Below the pieces are notes generated by a model that did not search any database, was not told where the DNA came from, and saw nothing but the letters and a program-made list of their open reading frames with translations. From assembly GCA_937901915.1 (NCBI GenBank), contig CALGUD010000120.1, positions 1 to 29,136 on the forward strand: DNA of 29,136 nt, in the 5' to 3' direction. Both the position numbers and the translations under genes were made by a program. The DNA comes from an uncultured Flavobacteriaceae bacterium (GTDB lineage Bacteria > Bacteroidota > Bacteroidia > Flavobacteriales > Flavobacteriaceae). Shown here in pieces: positions 1 to 8,800 of this stretch (within the stretch, counting starts at the first letter, position 1; each line of letters opens with the position of its first letter).

Positions 1-29
1 AAGCAAAATACCAATATTTAAAACAGATT

Positions 30-72
30 AACTGTCTTCCGAACAGTTGTGGTTTGAAACTCTTGAAGAGTT
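30..72 (-). terminator. Weak tandem hairpins after the aldo/keto reductase
   Basis: Two short perfect inverted repeats follow the reductase stop codon on the minus strand: AACTCT/AGAGTT (58-63 with 67-72) and AACTGT/ACAGTT (30-35 with 43-48). The second is followed on the minus strand by a modest T-rich run. They could end the transcript, but the stems are AT-rich and short. Confidence 0.3.
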
Positions 73-80
73 CGATATTC

Positions 81-1121
81 TTATGGCGCAGGGTTGGGTA
101 TCTGTTCGTGGATATCATTAATTCCCTTAATTACTTCATCACTTAAATCTATATCAATACTGTCAATGTTTTCTTTTAACTGATCCATAGTAGTCGCTCC
201 AATAATATTACTGGTAACAAACGGTTGCTGGTTTATAAACGCCAATGCCATAGTAGCTAATGACAATCCGTTCGATTTAGCAAGATCATAGTACATATGG
301 GTAGCTTTTAATGAATTTTCACCATTATACCTGGCCATAAAAGGGAATAACGTTAGACGGGCTTTTTCAATGTCTGAATTTTCTATAAATTTATCGGTTA
401 AACGGCCAAAAGCAAGTGGGGAATAGGAAAGCAATCCAACATTTTCACGCATGGAAACCTCAGCTAAACCAACTTCATACAACCTGTTTAATAAACTATA
501 AGGATTTTGTACAGTGGCAATTTTAGGCAAACCATTATATTTCGCTTCTTCTATGTACCTCATTGTACTCCACGGCACATCATTGGATAAGCCTATATTC
601 CTTATTTTTCCTTGCTTAATATGTCCATCCAAAATGTGAAGGACTTCATTAATATTGTCTTCCCATGGATCACTTTCATCGTGATTGTAACCACGTTTTC
701 CAAAACAGTTTGTTTTTCTTTCCGGCCAGTGCAGTTGGTACAAATCTATGTAATCGGTTTGGAGTCTCTTTAAACTATTGTGCAAAGCTTCTTCAATAAT
801 ACTCTTTGTGAAACCTTCTTTTCTGATGTAATGCTTATTTACATGTGGCGGACCGGCAACTTTGGAAGCTAAAATTACTTTATCCCTGTTCCCGGTTTTC
901 TTGAACCATGTTCCTATATAGCGCTCTGTACTACCTTGAGTTTCTTTTTCAACCGGAACAGAATACAACTCTGCGGTATCAAAAAAATTAATTTCTCTTT
1001 CTAAAGCATAATCCATTTGTTCATGGGCTTCAGCTTCACTGTTTTGCTTACCCCAGGTCATAGTTCCCAAACATATTTTACTGATATGTATGTCGGTTCC
1101 CGGAAGTTTAGTGTACTTCAT
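81..1121 (-). CDS. Aldo/keto reductase, Tas-like
   Basis: NADP(H)-dependent aldo/keto reductase, probably a cytosolic carbonyl reductase of unknown substrate. The ATG at 1121 gives 346 residues beginning MKYTKLPGTD, which matches the length of E. coli Tas as I recall it; an upstream TTG at 1142 would add only seven unconvincing residues. The catalytic tetrad is visible: D48 and Y53 in FFDTAELYS, K87 in LASKVAG, and H131 in LYQLHWPER. GLSNDVPW and the C-terminal IIGATTMDQL, which form the cofactor-binding region in this family, are also present. It lies downstream of the OmpA-xth pair on the same strand but is separated from it by a strong terminator, so it is probably its own transcript. Family assignment is firm; the substrate cannot be read from the sequence. 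Confidence 0.93.
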   Translation of the reverse strand: MKYTKLPGTDIHISKICLGTMTWGKQNSEAEAHEQMDYALEREINFFDTAELYSVPVEKETQGSTERYIGTWFKKTGNRDKVILASKVAGPPHVNKHYIRKEGFTKSIIEEALHNSLKRLQTDYIDLYQLHWPERKTNCFGKRGYNHDESDPWEDNINEVLHILDGHIKQGKIRNIGLSNDVPWSTMRYIEEAKYNGLPKIATVQNPYSLLNRLYEVGLAEVSMRENVGLLSYSPLAFGRLTDKFIENSDIEKARLTLFPFMARYNGENSLKATHMYYDLAKSNGLSLATMALAFINQQPFVTSNIIGATTMDQLKENIDSIDIDLSDEVIKGINDIHEQIPNPAP

Positions 1122-1150
1122 GCAGTTGTAAAGTTTTGTCAATTAATTAA

Positions 1151-1172
1151 AAAGCCTCTTGTTAGAGGCTTT
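1151..1172 (-). terminator. Rho-independent terminator of the xth-OmpA transcript
   Basis: Perfect 9-bp inverted repeat AAAGCCTCT-tgtt-AGAGGCTTT with a 4-base loop. Read on the minus strand it is followed by TTTTTAATTAATT. It sits 47 bases past the OmpA stop codon and just before the aldo/keto reductase start, so it should separate the two transcripts. Confidence 0.85.
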
Positions 1173-1218
1173 AAAGTTAAATATTTTGTTTAGCTGAAAT
1201 GTTAAAAAAAAACAAATA

Positions 1219-2178
1219 CTATATCTCGTTAAGCAATTTAGTGACTTCATCTAGCTTAGGTGTAAGAATAACTTCGATTCTCCTGTTTTTAGCTTTTCCG
1301 TCCGGAGTTTCATTAGTTGCCACAGGTGTATGCTCCCCTTTTCCAGCCGCAGTAAGATTGGCAGGATCTATCGCATTGTTTTCCATCAAAATATTCACGA
1401 TAGCAGTAGCCCGTTTTGTAGATAGGTCCCAATTACCACTAATATGTTCATTGCCCCTGTAAGGAACATTATCTGTATGTCCTTCTATAAGTACGGCAAT
1501 ATCCGGGTTTTGCGCCAATACATTTCCCAACTGGTTAACAGCTCTTTTCCCTTCACTTCCTACTGTCCAACTCCCACTCTCAAAGAGTAGTTTGTTTTCC
1601 ATTGAAACGTATACTTTACCATCCCGTTGCTCCACTGTAAGCCCTTTACCTTCAAAATCGAGCAAGGCTTTGGAAATGGCATCCTTTAATTGTTTCATCG
1701 ATGCATCCTTAGCCGCAATTAAGCCTTCGAGTTCATTCACACGCTGTGTTCGGGCATCTAATTGCCTTTTTAATTCATCCAATCTTGTGCTTTCCGCAGC
1801 CAGTGCTTTTTCCTTAGCTTCAAGTTGAGATAATAATTCCCTGTTTTTTCTGGCATTTTCTGCCATTGCGGAACTGCTGTTTTTCTCTAGTGCATCATAT
1901 GACGCCTGAAGGTTTGCAAGATTATTACTTGCAGCCGTATAATCTTGTCTCAATTTATCCCGTTCAGAAACTGCTTCGTTATAAGAATTCTGCAATGCAG
2001 TTAAATCATTCTCAAGTTTATTATTAGCTGCCTTAAGCTGTCCGTTTTCTTCAACCAAATCATCATGTTTGGCTTTTATAGTGTCGTAATCAGCTTTTAA
2101 GTCATTAAAAACTTTAGTAGAAATACAGGATGATGTGCATATTAACACAAAAAATCCAACAAAAATTTTCTTAATCAT
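1219..2178 (-). CDS. OmpA-family lipoprotein with long coiled coil
   Basis: Envelope protein of 319 residues that probably tethers the outer membrane to peptidoglycan. Residues 1-17 form a lipoprotein signal ending in CTSSC, with C18 the likely lipidated residue (the lipobox is loose, as is common in Bacteroidota). Residues about 21-165 are a nearly continuous heptad-rich coiled coil. Residues about 196-307 are an OmpA C-terminal domain with EGHTDN (232-237), LSTKRA (252-257) and NRRIEV (298-303), which carry the Asp and Arg positions that bind diaminopimelate in OmpA relatives. There is no N-terminal beta-barrel. It starts 11 bases after the exonuclease III stop codon, so the two are probably cotranscribed, and a terminator lies 47 bases beyond its end. 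Confidence 0.92.
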   Translation of the reverse strand: MIKKIFVGFFVLICTSSCISTKVFNDLKADYDTIKAKHDDLVEENGQLKAANNKLENDLTALQNSYNEAVSERDKLRQDYTAASNNLANLQASYDALEKNSSSAMAENARKNRELLSQLEAKEKALAAESTRLDELKRQLDARTQRVNELEGLIAAKDASMKQLKDAISKALLDFEGKGLTVEQRDGKVYVSMENKLLFESGSWTVGSEGKRAVNQLGNVLAQNPDIAVLIEGHTDNVPYRGNEHISGNWDLSTKRATAIVNILMENNAIDPANLTAAGKGEHTPVATNETPDGKAKNRRIEVILTPKLDEVTKLLNEI

Positions 2179-2189
2179 ATTTATAGAAT

Positions 2190-2954
2190 TTACTGATTCA
2201 ATTCAATTAAAACCGGGCAATGATCACTGTGTCTTGCTTCAGGTAATATAACGGCTCTTTTTAATTTTTCTTGCAAGGGTTCTGTAACCATTGCATAATC
2301 TATTCTCCAGCCTTTATTATTGTTTCTTGCATTGGCTCTGTAACTCCACCATGAATAATGATGAGGGTCTTTATTAAAATGCCGAAAGCTATCTATAAAT
2401 CCGCTTTTTATAAAAGCACCTATCCATTCACGTTCAATTGGCAAAAACCCTGATACGGTGGCGTTTCGAATGGGGTCATGAATATCAATGGCTTCATGGC
2501 ATATGTTATAATCCCCGCAAATAATCAAATTTGGCTTTTCTATTCTTAATTCATTTACATAGTGCTGAAAATCGGCCATATATGTAAGTTTATGTTCCAG
2601 GCGATTTATATTAGTCCCTGAAGGCAGGTACAGGCTCATAACAGAAATATCACCAAAATCTGCCCGTATATTTCTGCCTTCAAAATCCATATAATCTATT
2701 CCGGTGCCATATTCTACATGGTCGGGTTCTGTTTTTGACAAAATTGCAACTCCGCTATATCCTTTTTTTTGAGCACTAAACCAATAGTTATAACCATACC
2801 CCGCATGTTCAAAAAGTGATAAATCCAGTTGCTCTTTCATTGCCTTGGTTTCCTGAAGACAAATCACATCAGGATCTGCACTTGCTAACCATTCTAAAAA
2901 ACCTTTATTTAAAGCTGCTCTTATACCATTTACATTGTAAGAGATAATTTTCAT
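2190..2954 (-). CDS. xth: Exodeoxyribonuclease III
   Basis: Exonuclease III/AP endonuclease of 254 residues, acting in base excision repair by cutting at abasic sites and removing 3' blocking groups. The full EEP-fold active site can be read: N7 in SYNVNGIRA, E35 in LQETKA, Y109, D148 and N150 in CGDYN, D219 in RIDYAMV, and D244-H245 in HSDHCPV. Length and motif spacing fit the family. It is the first gene of the minus-strand pair with the OmpA lipoprotein. A TAACTTTG -7 element lies 23 bases upstream of the ATG. It is divergent from the TonB receptor across 144 bases. Confidence 0.96.
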   Translation of the reverse strand: MKIISYNVNGIRAALNKGFLEWLASADPDVICLQETKAMKEQLDLSLFEHAGYGYNYWFSAQKKGYSGVAILSKTEPDHVEYGTGIDYMDFEGRNIRADFGDISVMSLYLPSGTNINRLEHKLTYMADFQHYVNELRIEKPNLIICGDYNICHEAIDIHDPIRNATVSGFLPIEREWIGAFIKSGFIDSFRHFNKDPHHYSWWSYRANARNNNKGWRIDYAMVTEPLQEKLKRAVILPEARHSDHCPVLIELNQ

Positions 2955-2977
2955 TCTTGTTACTTCTTTTATTAAAC

Positions 2978-2985
2978 AAAGTTAA
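2978..2985 (-). promoter_or_regulatory. Bacteroidota -7 promoter element for xth
   Basis: Minus-strand TAACTTTG, an exact match to TAnnTTTG, 23 bases before the ATG. I see no TTG at the usual 19-base spacing upstream, so only the -7 box supports it. Confidence 0.5.
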
Positions 2986-3085
2986 TTAATTGAATTGTTT
3001 TTTATGGGTAACATCTTTCACTTCATTATCAAATATTTAACAAAAGTTAAATCTTATAGCATTAAATAATTTTTAATTAATAGAT

Positions 3086-3093
3086 TACTTTTG
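3086..3093 (+). promoter_or_regulatory. Possible -7 element immediately before the TonB receptor
   Basis: TACTTTTG matches TAnnTTTG exactly but ends only 5 bases before the ATG at 3099. Transcription from it would start at or next to the start codon. No TTG is present at the expected -33 position, so this could be a chance match. Confidence 0.35.
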
Positions 3094-3098
3094 CTTTC

Positions 3099-5162
3099 AT
3101 GAAATTTATAAAACAAACCTCCACTACTCTTTTGATTATTTTGTTTGCAAAATTCTCTTTTGCTCAGGATATTCAAGAAAAACAGCAAGACACGCTTGGT
3201 GAAGTAATTTTGGAATCTGTATATACCAAAAAGGGTAATTTAATAACCCCGGTAGAGAGCATATCAGCACAGACCATTGAAAATTACAGTCCTGTAGACC
3301 TGGTCCAGGCAATGAACCAAACACCGGGGGTTTACATGCTCTCTGGTGCTTTAAATACAAACAGGCTTACTATAAGGGGCGTTGGATCAAGAACACCATT
3401 TGGAACCAATAAAGTGCGTGCATATTTTAATGAAATTCCAATTACTAACGGCACGGGCGAGTCGTCATTAGAAATCTACGATCCCGAAATGCTTCAGAGA
3501 ATTGATGTGATAAAAGGTCCTAAAGCAACGGCTTATGGAACTAATTTAGGAGGTGCCATACTTTTAAATTCAACTTTAAACACTTCAACCTTTTTTAAAA
3601 ACAGCTTAACAATAGGATCTTTTAATTTAGTTAAAAACTCTTTGAGCGGCGGATTCAGTGATGATAAGCTATCATTAACATTCAATTATGACCATTTGTC
3701 TACAGATGGTTACAGGCAAAACAGCAATTACAACAGGAATGCAGTTTTTATGAATTTGAATTATAAGTTTAACACCAATAATGAAATTAATTTCCTGGTT
3801 AATAAAACTAATTTTATAGCACATATACCTAGTTCTCTTAGTAATACTGCTTTTAATGAAAATCCACGACAGGCGGCTCAAAATTGGCTGGGAGCCCAAG
3901 GTTATGAAGACAACGATTATACGCTGTTAGGGTTAACATATACCCATAGCTTTAACGAAAATATTAAAAATTCAACTTCTGTTTTCTATTCCTATTTAGA
4001 TCATTATGAACCTGCCCCATTCGGTATTTTTGATGATTACACCAATACTTACGGTCTACGTTCTGTTTTCTCCGGAACTATTAGTAATACTGATTTTGCT
4101 CTGGGCACTGAAATATTTAAAGACAAATACAACTGGGAAACTATTGAAAATCTATATCAGGATAACAACGGAAACGGAAGCCTGGAAGGTAATCCGATGA
4201 GTGATAATGAAGAGGAAAGAAGTAACATAAACATCTTTGCTACACTTTCAAGGGACATTTTAAAGAATTTTAAAGCCCAACTCGGTTTAAATTTAAATAT
4301 AACCCGTTATGATTTTATTGATCATTTTAATGAAGGGGAATTAAACACTAGTGCCCAAAGGGATTTTGACCCTATACTGGCGCCTAGTTTAAATCTGGTG
4401 TATAATTTAAATGATTATAGCACTATTTATACAAACGTAAGCAGGGGATATTCATACCCGAGCCTTGAGGAGACTTTAACTCCCGACGGTGCTATTAACC
4501 CGGATATAAAACCTGAAACAGGAATGAATTATGAGTTAGGCACCAATTTATTTTTCTTAAATAATAAACTTCATGTATCCGTAGCCGGCTATATAATGGA
4601 TATAAGAAATTTACTGGTGGCCGACCGTGTTGGTGAAGATCAGTATATCGGCAAAAATGCCGGAAGGACATCTCATAAAGGCGTTGAGATATTAACAGAA
4701 TATAACTTGAGTATATCTTCTTTTGAGATTTCACCTTTTGTTAATGCTAGTTTCAATTTCCCGGAGTTTGTTGATTTTATTGATGGCGACAATGATTATT
4801 CAGGAAATAAATTAACCGGTGTTCCCGATAAAAATATCAATGCAGGCGTGAGAATTGAACATACAAGCGGTTTATTCTTTTTTGGCGGACTTCAACACAT
4901 AGGAAAAATTCCCATGACCGATGGCAATACGCTGTATACGGATGCATATACACTTTTAAATACCAAAGTGGGCTATAAAACTAATTTTACTAAAAAACTG
5001 TTGTTTGAAATTAATGCTGGCATCAACAACATTACTGATGAAAAATACGCAAGTTCAATTTTGATAAACGCAACAGGTTTTGGCGGGTCGGAACCCAGGT
5101 ATTACTATCCAGGGGATCCGGTAAATTACTACAGTGGTATTAAACTAAAATATACTTTCTGA
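3099..5162 (+). CDS. TonB-dependent outer membrane receptor
   Basis: Outer-membrane transporter of 687 residues driven by TonB/ExbBD; the ligand is probably a siderophore, metal chelate or other small nutrient. A signal peptide ends at FSFA-QDIQ around residue 22. The plug (about 45-155) contains QAMNQTPGV, LTIRGVGSR and IDVIKGPKATAYG, typical of iron-complex receptors. The rest is a beta-barrel rich in alternating aromatic strands, ending KLKYTF with the terminal Phe needed for barrel assembly. It lacks the N-terminal carboxypeptidase-like domain of SusC-type receptors, and no SusD partner is nearby. It stands alone, converging with the lipoprotein at 5184-5864 across 21 bases. The start is fixed by the signal peptide. 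The substrate cannot be assigned. Confidence 0.92.
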   Translation: MKFIKQTSTTLLIILFAKFSFAQDIQEKQQDTLGEVILESVYTKKGNLITPVESISAQTIENYSPVDLVQAMNQTPGVYMLSGALNTNRLTIRGVGSRTPFGTNKVRAYFNEIPITNGTGESSLEIYDPEMLQRIDVIKGPKATAYGTNLGGAILLNSTLNTSTFFKNSLTIGSFNLVKNSLSGGFSDDKLSLTFNYDHLSTDGYRQNSNYNRNAVFMNLNYKFNTNNEINFLVNKTNFIAHIPSSLSNTAFNENPRQAAQNWLGAQGYEDNDYTLLGLTYTHSFNENIKNSTSVFYSYLDHYEPAPFGIFDDYTNTYGLRSVFSGTISNTDFALGTEIFKDKYNWETIENLYQDNNGNGSLEGNPMSDNEEERSNINIFATLSRDILKNFKAQLGLNLNITRYDFIDHFNEGELNTSAQRDFDPILAPSLNLVYNLNDYSTIYTNVSRGYSYPSLEETLTPDGAINPDIKPETGMNYELGTNLFFLNNKLHVSVAGYIMDIRNLLVADRVGEDQYIGKNAGRTSHKGVEILTEYNLSISSFEISPFVNASFNFPEFVDFIDGDNDYSGNKLTGVPDKNINAGVRIEHTSGLFFFGGLQHIGKIPMTDGNTLYTDAYTLLNTKVGYKTNFTKKLLFEINAGINNITDEKYASSILINATGFGGSEPRYYYPGDPVNYYSGIKLKYTF

Positions 5163-5183
5163 AATTGATGATAAAATTCACGG

Positions 5184-5864
5184 CTACTCTATCTGAAACT
5201 GGTAAACCCCGGAATCCGAAGTATTGCCTTCCGCATCTTTGGTGATTACTTTCCAATAATATACGCCGGAAGTTAATGAGGTAATGTTTGCTAATTCCTG
5301 TTGTATGTCGGTCTCAACAATTGATGCTGGCGGATTAACATTATCAAAATATACATCATATCCTGTTATATCATTATCTATATCATTACCCGTCCAGGAT
5401 AAGCTTAAACTGGTAATACCGTGAAATTTTAACCCTGAGTTGGGAGACATTGAACCTGCAGGAAAAGGAGCATAAGACTCAGCACCACCGGCATTATAAA
5501 AATACCATGTTTCACTTTCAGCCGTAAGTGACCCATCACCGGACAAGGATGTTACAGCCCAGGAATACGCCTCACCTTTTAACAATGTAACTTCAAATTG
5601 GGTTTCTGTAGTATTGTACTCTTCGGAGGTGTTTGTGTCAATATGAGTTACTGTTAGCTGATAACTATGAGCACTTTTAGCTGCATTCCATACAAACGTT
5701 ATATCACTTTCTATACTACTTACGGAAATCCCTTCTGTACATTCTGAACTTTCTTCAGGAAAAATCAAATCAGCAGCCCTTGGTACAGAAGGCCCGTCAT
5801 CGTTTCCTCCACAATTAAATACTAAAAATGAAAACAGCATTAATACCAATAATTTTTTTTTCAT
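5184..5864 (-). CDS. Surface lipoprotein with two Ig/Fn3-like domains
   Basis: Lipoprotein of 226 residues. A signal peptide ends at FLVFNC with C18 the lipidated residue, followed by GGNDDG; an acidic stretch after the Cys is the type of signal that sends flavobacterial lipoproteins to the cell surface. After it I see two beta-sandwich modules of fibronectin type III character: about 45-125 (FVWNAAKSAHSYQLTV, then YSWAVTSLS) and 130-226 (LSLSWTGNDIDNDITGYDVY, then VYYWKVITKDAEGNTS). It has no enzyme motif. Its ATG overlaps the stop codon of the upstream metalloprotease as ATGA, so translation is probably coupled. That suggests it binds, anchors or assists the protease or its target, but this is inference. 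Confidence 0.85.
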   Translation of the reverse strand: MKKKLLVLMLFSFLVFNCGGNDDGPSVPRAADLIFPEESSECTEGISVSSIESDITFVWNAAKSAHSYQLTVTHIDTNTSEEYNTTETQFEVTLLKGEAYSWAVTSLSGDGSLTAESETWYFYNAGGAESYAPFPAGSMSPNSGLKFHGITSLSLSWTGNDIDNDITGYDVYFDNVNPPASIVETDIQQELANITSLTSGVYYWKVITKDAEGNTSDSGVYQFQIE

Positions 5865-8800
5865 TGCTTGATGATTTTATGTGTTGTATTAAGACCCTCA
5901 CCTTTAATATTTACTACATAGATCCCTGTCTGTAAATGATATAAATTTAACAGGGCCTCCCCTCTAAGGTCTGTTTGTATGGTAGTATTTAGTACTTTTT
6001 CACCTGTTACTGAGTATACAGAAAAATTAACAGGTTTATCAAATCGGCCGATACTAAAAATAACATCTGTATAAAATGGATTTGGATAAGCCGTTATTTT
6101 ATCCGAAATAATAAATTCTTCTGTATAAATACCTTTACATTCTTTTTCTGCTTTAACGCTTAATGAATTTGGCCCATTTTCCAATTGGAGGCTAATGTTA
6201 TCCTGGGTTGTGAGTGTCACTACTCCGTTTAATTCAATAGTGTAAATATTCCCACCTTCCAAAGACAACTGAAGTGTATTATTTTCAGCATCAAGTTCAG
6301 ACAAAACTGTTAGGGGTTCCGGTTCATTAATAGTTATCTCATAACATTGTTGAAACCCGGATTCTCCATCAACTGTAAAACAAAGGGTATAATCCCCGGC
6401 AGATAACCCTGAAAATTCTGTTTGTACATTAAAATTTTCTGAAACTGTTGCCGGCCCACTTAATGTAGCGGTATAGTCATGATTTTGAACTGCTTCTATA
6501 AAAATAGCACCATCATTATTTACCCTGCAGGACTCATCTACAATCCTCATTTCAAAATTATCCGCCGGTAGTGTAAAAATGGGGCATCCATCAATATCTA
6601 CAAGCGTTTGTGGGGGAGATCCCGGACATAAGTCATCCACATCGGGTACTCCGTCATCATCTGCATCCGGTAAAAATACACCTTCAATACAAGCATTCAA
6701 TCCAAATGAGTTAATAGAACCTCCATCCTGGTCCCACATGTCAATAACGGTAAGTGTCCATGTACCACTTAGATTTTCACCTTTAAAAGAAGACAAAAAT
6801 CCTTCGGGTGAAAAAGTTCCTGATATAGCGGGGTTTACACCACATAAAATATTATCAGCATCATCATCTAATGTTACATTTATATTTTGCATTCCTTCAC
6901 ATTGCTCATTTATCAGCGTAATTTTAGTTCCCATGGGAGAAGTTAATTCAATTATAAGATCCGAAACATATGTATGGGTTATATTGAGATTAACTGTTAA
7001 ACTTTCCAGAACACCCTGATCTGCAATATTAATTATTGAAAAAACAGTGTTAGACCCGTCTGAACTTATCTGAATATCTTTACTATTTGCATAACTTTTA
7101 CAGGTTACTTCCTTAGTAGTGAAATTGAAAGAGGGACTAAAGCTACTCTCTCCACACTCATTAACTGTTTTAACTCTCCAAAAATATTGTGTATTATATG
7201 CAAGGTTTTGTGCCAGAAAAGAATTTGATATTACCGGAGTATCCGTAAATAACACAGAGAAATCGGAGAATTCCGAAATCTGAACTTCATAACTACTTGC
7301 GTTTAGGTCATCATTCCATGTTAAAACCTGGTCGGAATCCATATCTATAGCTCCATCTGCAGGTGATGCCAAAATTGGGTCTGAGACTGTGTTAGATTGA
7401 ACACTAAAGCTTATAGGGTAACTTTTTGTTAAGCCAGGAGTTGTAGCGTTTGCTATAATAGTAAAATCATTATTCCCCACAGCTACACTTCCGGTTCCGG
7501 AAACTGTTACCTGCACACTTTCTCCATCACTATCTGCTGTTGATGGATTAAAGGAAACATTAAGTCCGGAAGGAACATCGGCAGATGAAAAAGTTATGGT
7601 TTCATTAAATCCTGAAAAACTGTTATAAGTAAAATTGAATACCAAATCATCGGGCTGGCATACTGTGTGTTCAAGAGAATCAAAATTTAAAATATAATCA
7701 CTTTCCTGTATTGTGAGGTCCGCCGTATTAAGTGTGAAATAAACATTATTAACAGCTTTGATCATTATTCTTACCGCAGAGGATGTAATTCCATTAGGTA
7801 CAGAAATATGATGTGTGCCATCATTCACTGCATTCTGATCTGCTAGTATAAGATTTTCAAAATCCCCTTCTACTACAAAATATATATCAACAAATTCTGT
7901 ATTAACAGGTGCCATGTTGGTGTTGGCTACATCCCATGTAACTGTGATAATATCACCTGCGCCAAAAGTGGCTGCACTTATTTGAGAAGTAATGGCAAAG
8001 GGTCCTGAATTTCCATCAACTGTAAGCTCAATATCGTCACTTGCTGTTTGTCCACCCGAAGGGTTATTGTCCCGGACCATAAATGAAAAGTTCAATTCTC
8101 TTGAAACCGCGGGTAAAACTTCCCATGTGTTAGATAATTCATTATTTAATAAACTCGCAGTTGAGGGAAAAAATCTTTTAGGTGAAGTATCCGGAGGCAA
8201 TGACCTGAACATAGGCCCACCTGTAGATGTAGGCTCAGGGGACATTGGAGCAACTTCAGTATCAATTTGTTCCCAGTTGTAAGTAAGGACATCAGCATTG
8301 GGGTCTGAAGCTATACCTTCTAAAACAAATGGGGTGCTTTGTGGAATAATATAATCAATCCCGGCATTTGCTGTGGGGGCATCATTCCCGGTTACCTCGA
8401 TGGCTGCGCAATCACTGTTCCCGTTTGTAATATTCTGCCACATTTGCTCAATGCTTACTGCATGAAAATAACTATCGGCATCACTTTGTACATTCGGAGC
8501 ACAAATTCCGGCATATCCCATAATTGTTGACCCGCTACCGGGTTCTACGGAAGTAGAGTTATTTCTATTGCCAGTGCATGAATTATTAAATGTATGACTG
8601 GCTCCAAACTGGTGTCCCATTTCATGACACACAAAATCAATATCAAAAGCATCACCTATTGGCGAGGTGAGACCTGTGGTACCCCTTGCTTTACTAGAAG
8701 TACAAGGAGAATTTAATTGTGCAATTCCACCCCCGTTAGTGCTAAATACATGTCCTATATCATAATTTGCCAGGCCTATTATATCATCAATGATATTTTG

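Noticed and set aside
1122..1142. TTG start for the aldo/keto reductase
   Set aside because: The ATG at 1121 gives a normal family start and length.
1199..1462. 87-codon hydrophobic open frame opposite the OmpA domain
   Set aside because: It overlaps a clearly coding OmpA C-terminal domain and the hydrophobicity comes from the complement of acidic/polar codons.
3099..5162. SusC/SusD polysaccharide utilisation locus
   Set aside because: The receptor lacks the carboxypeptidase-like N-terminal domain and there is no SusD or glycoside hydrolase nearby.
6579..7019. 146-codon open frame on the plus strand opposite the metalloprotease
   Set aside because: Low-complexity Ser/Pro-rich translation that mirrors the P-domain codons on the other strand; a shadow.
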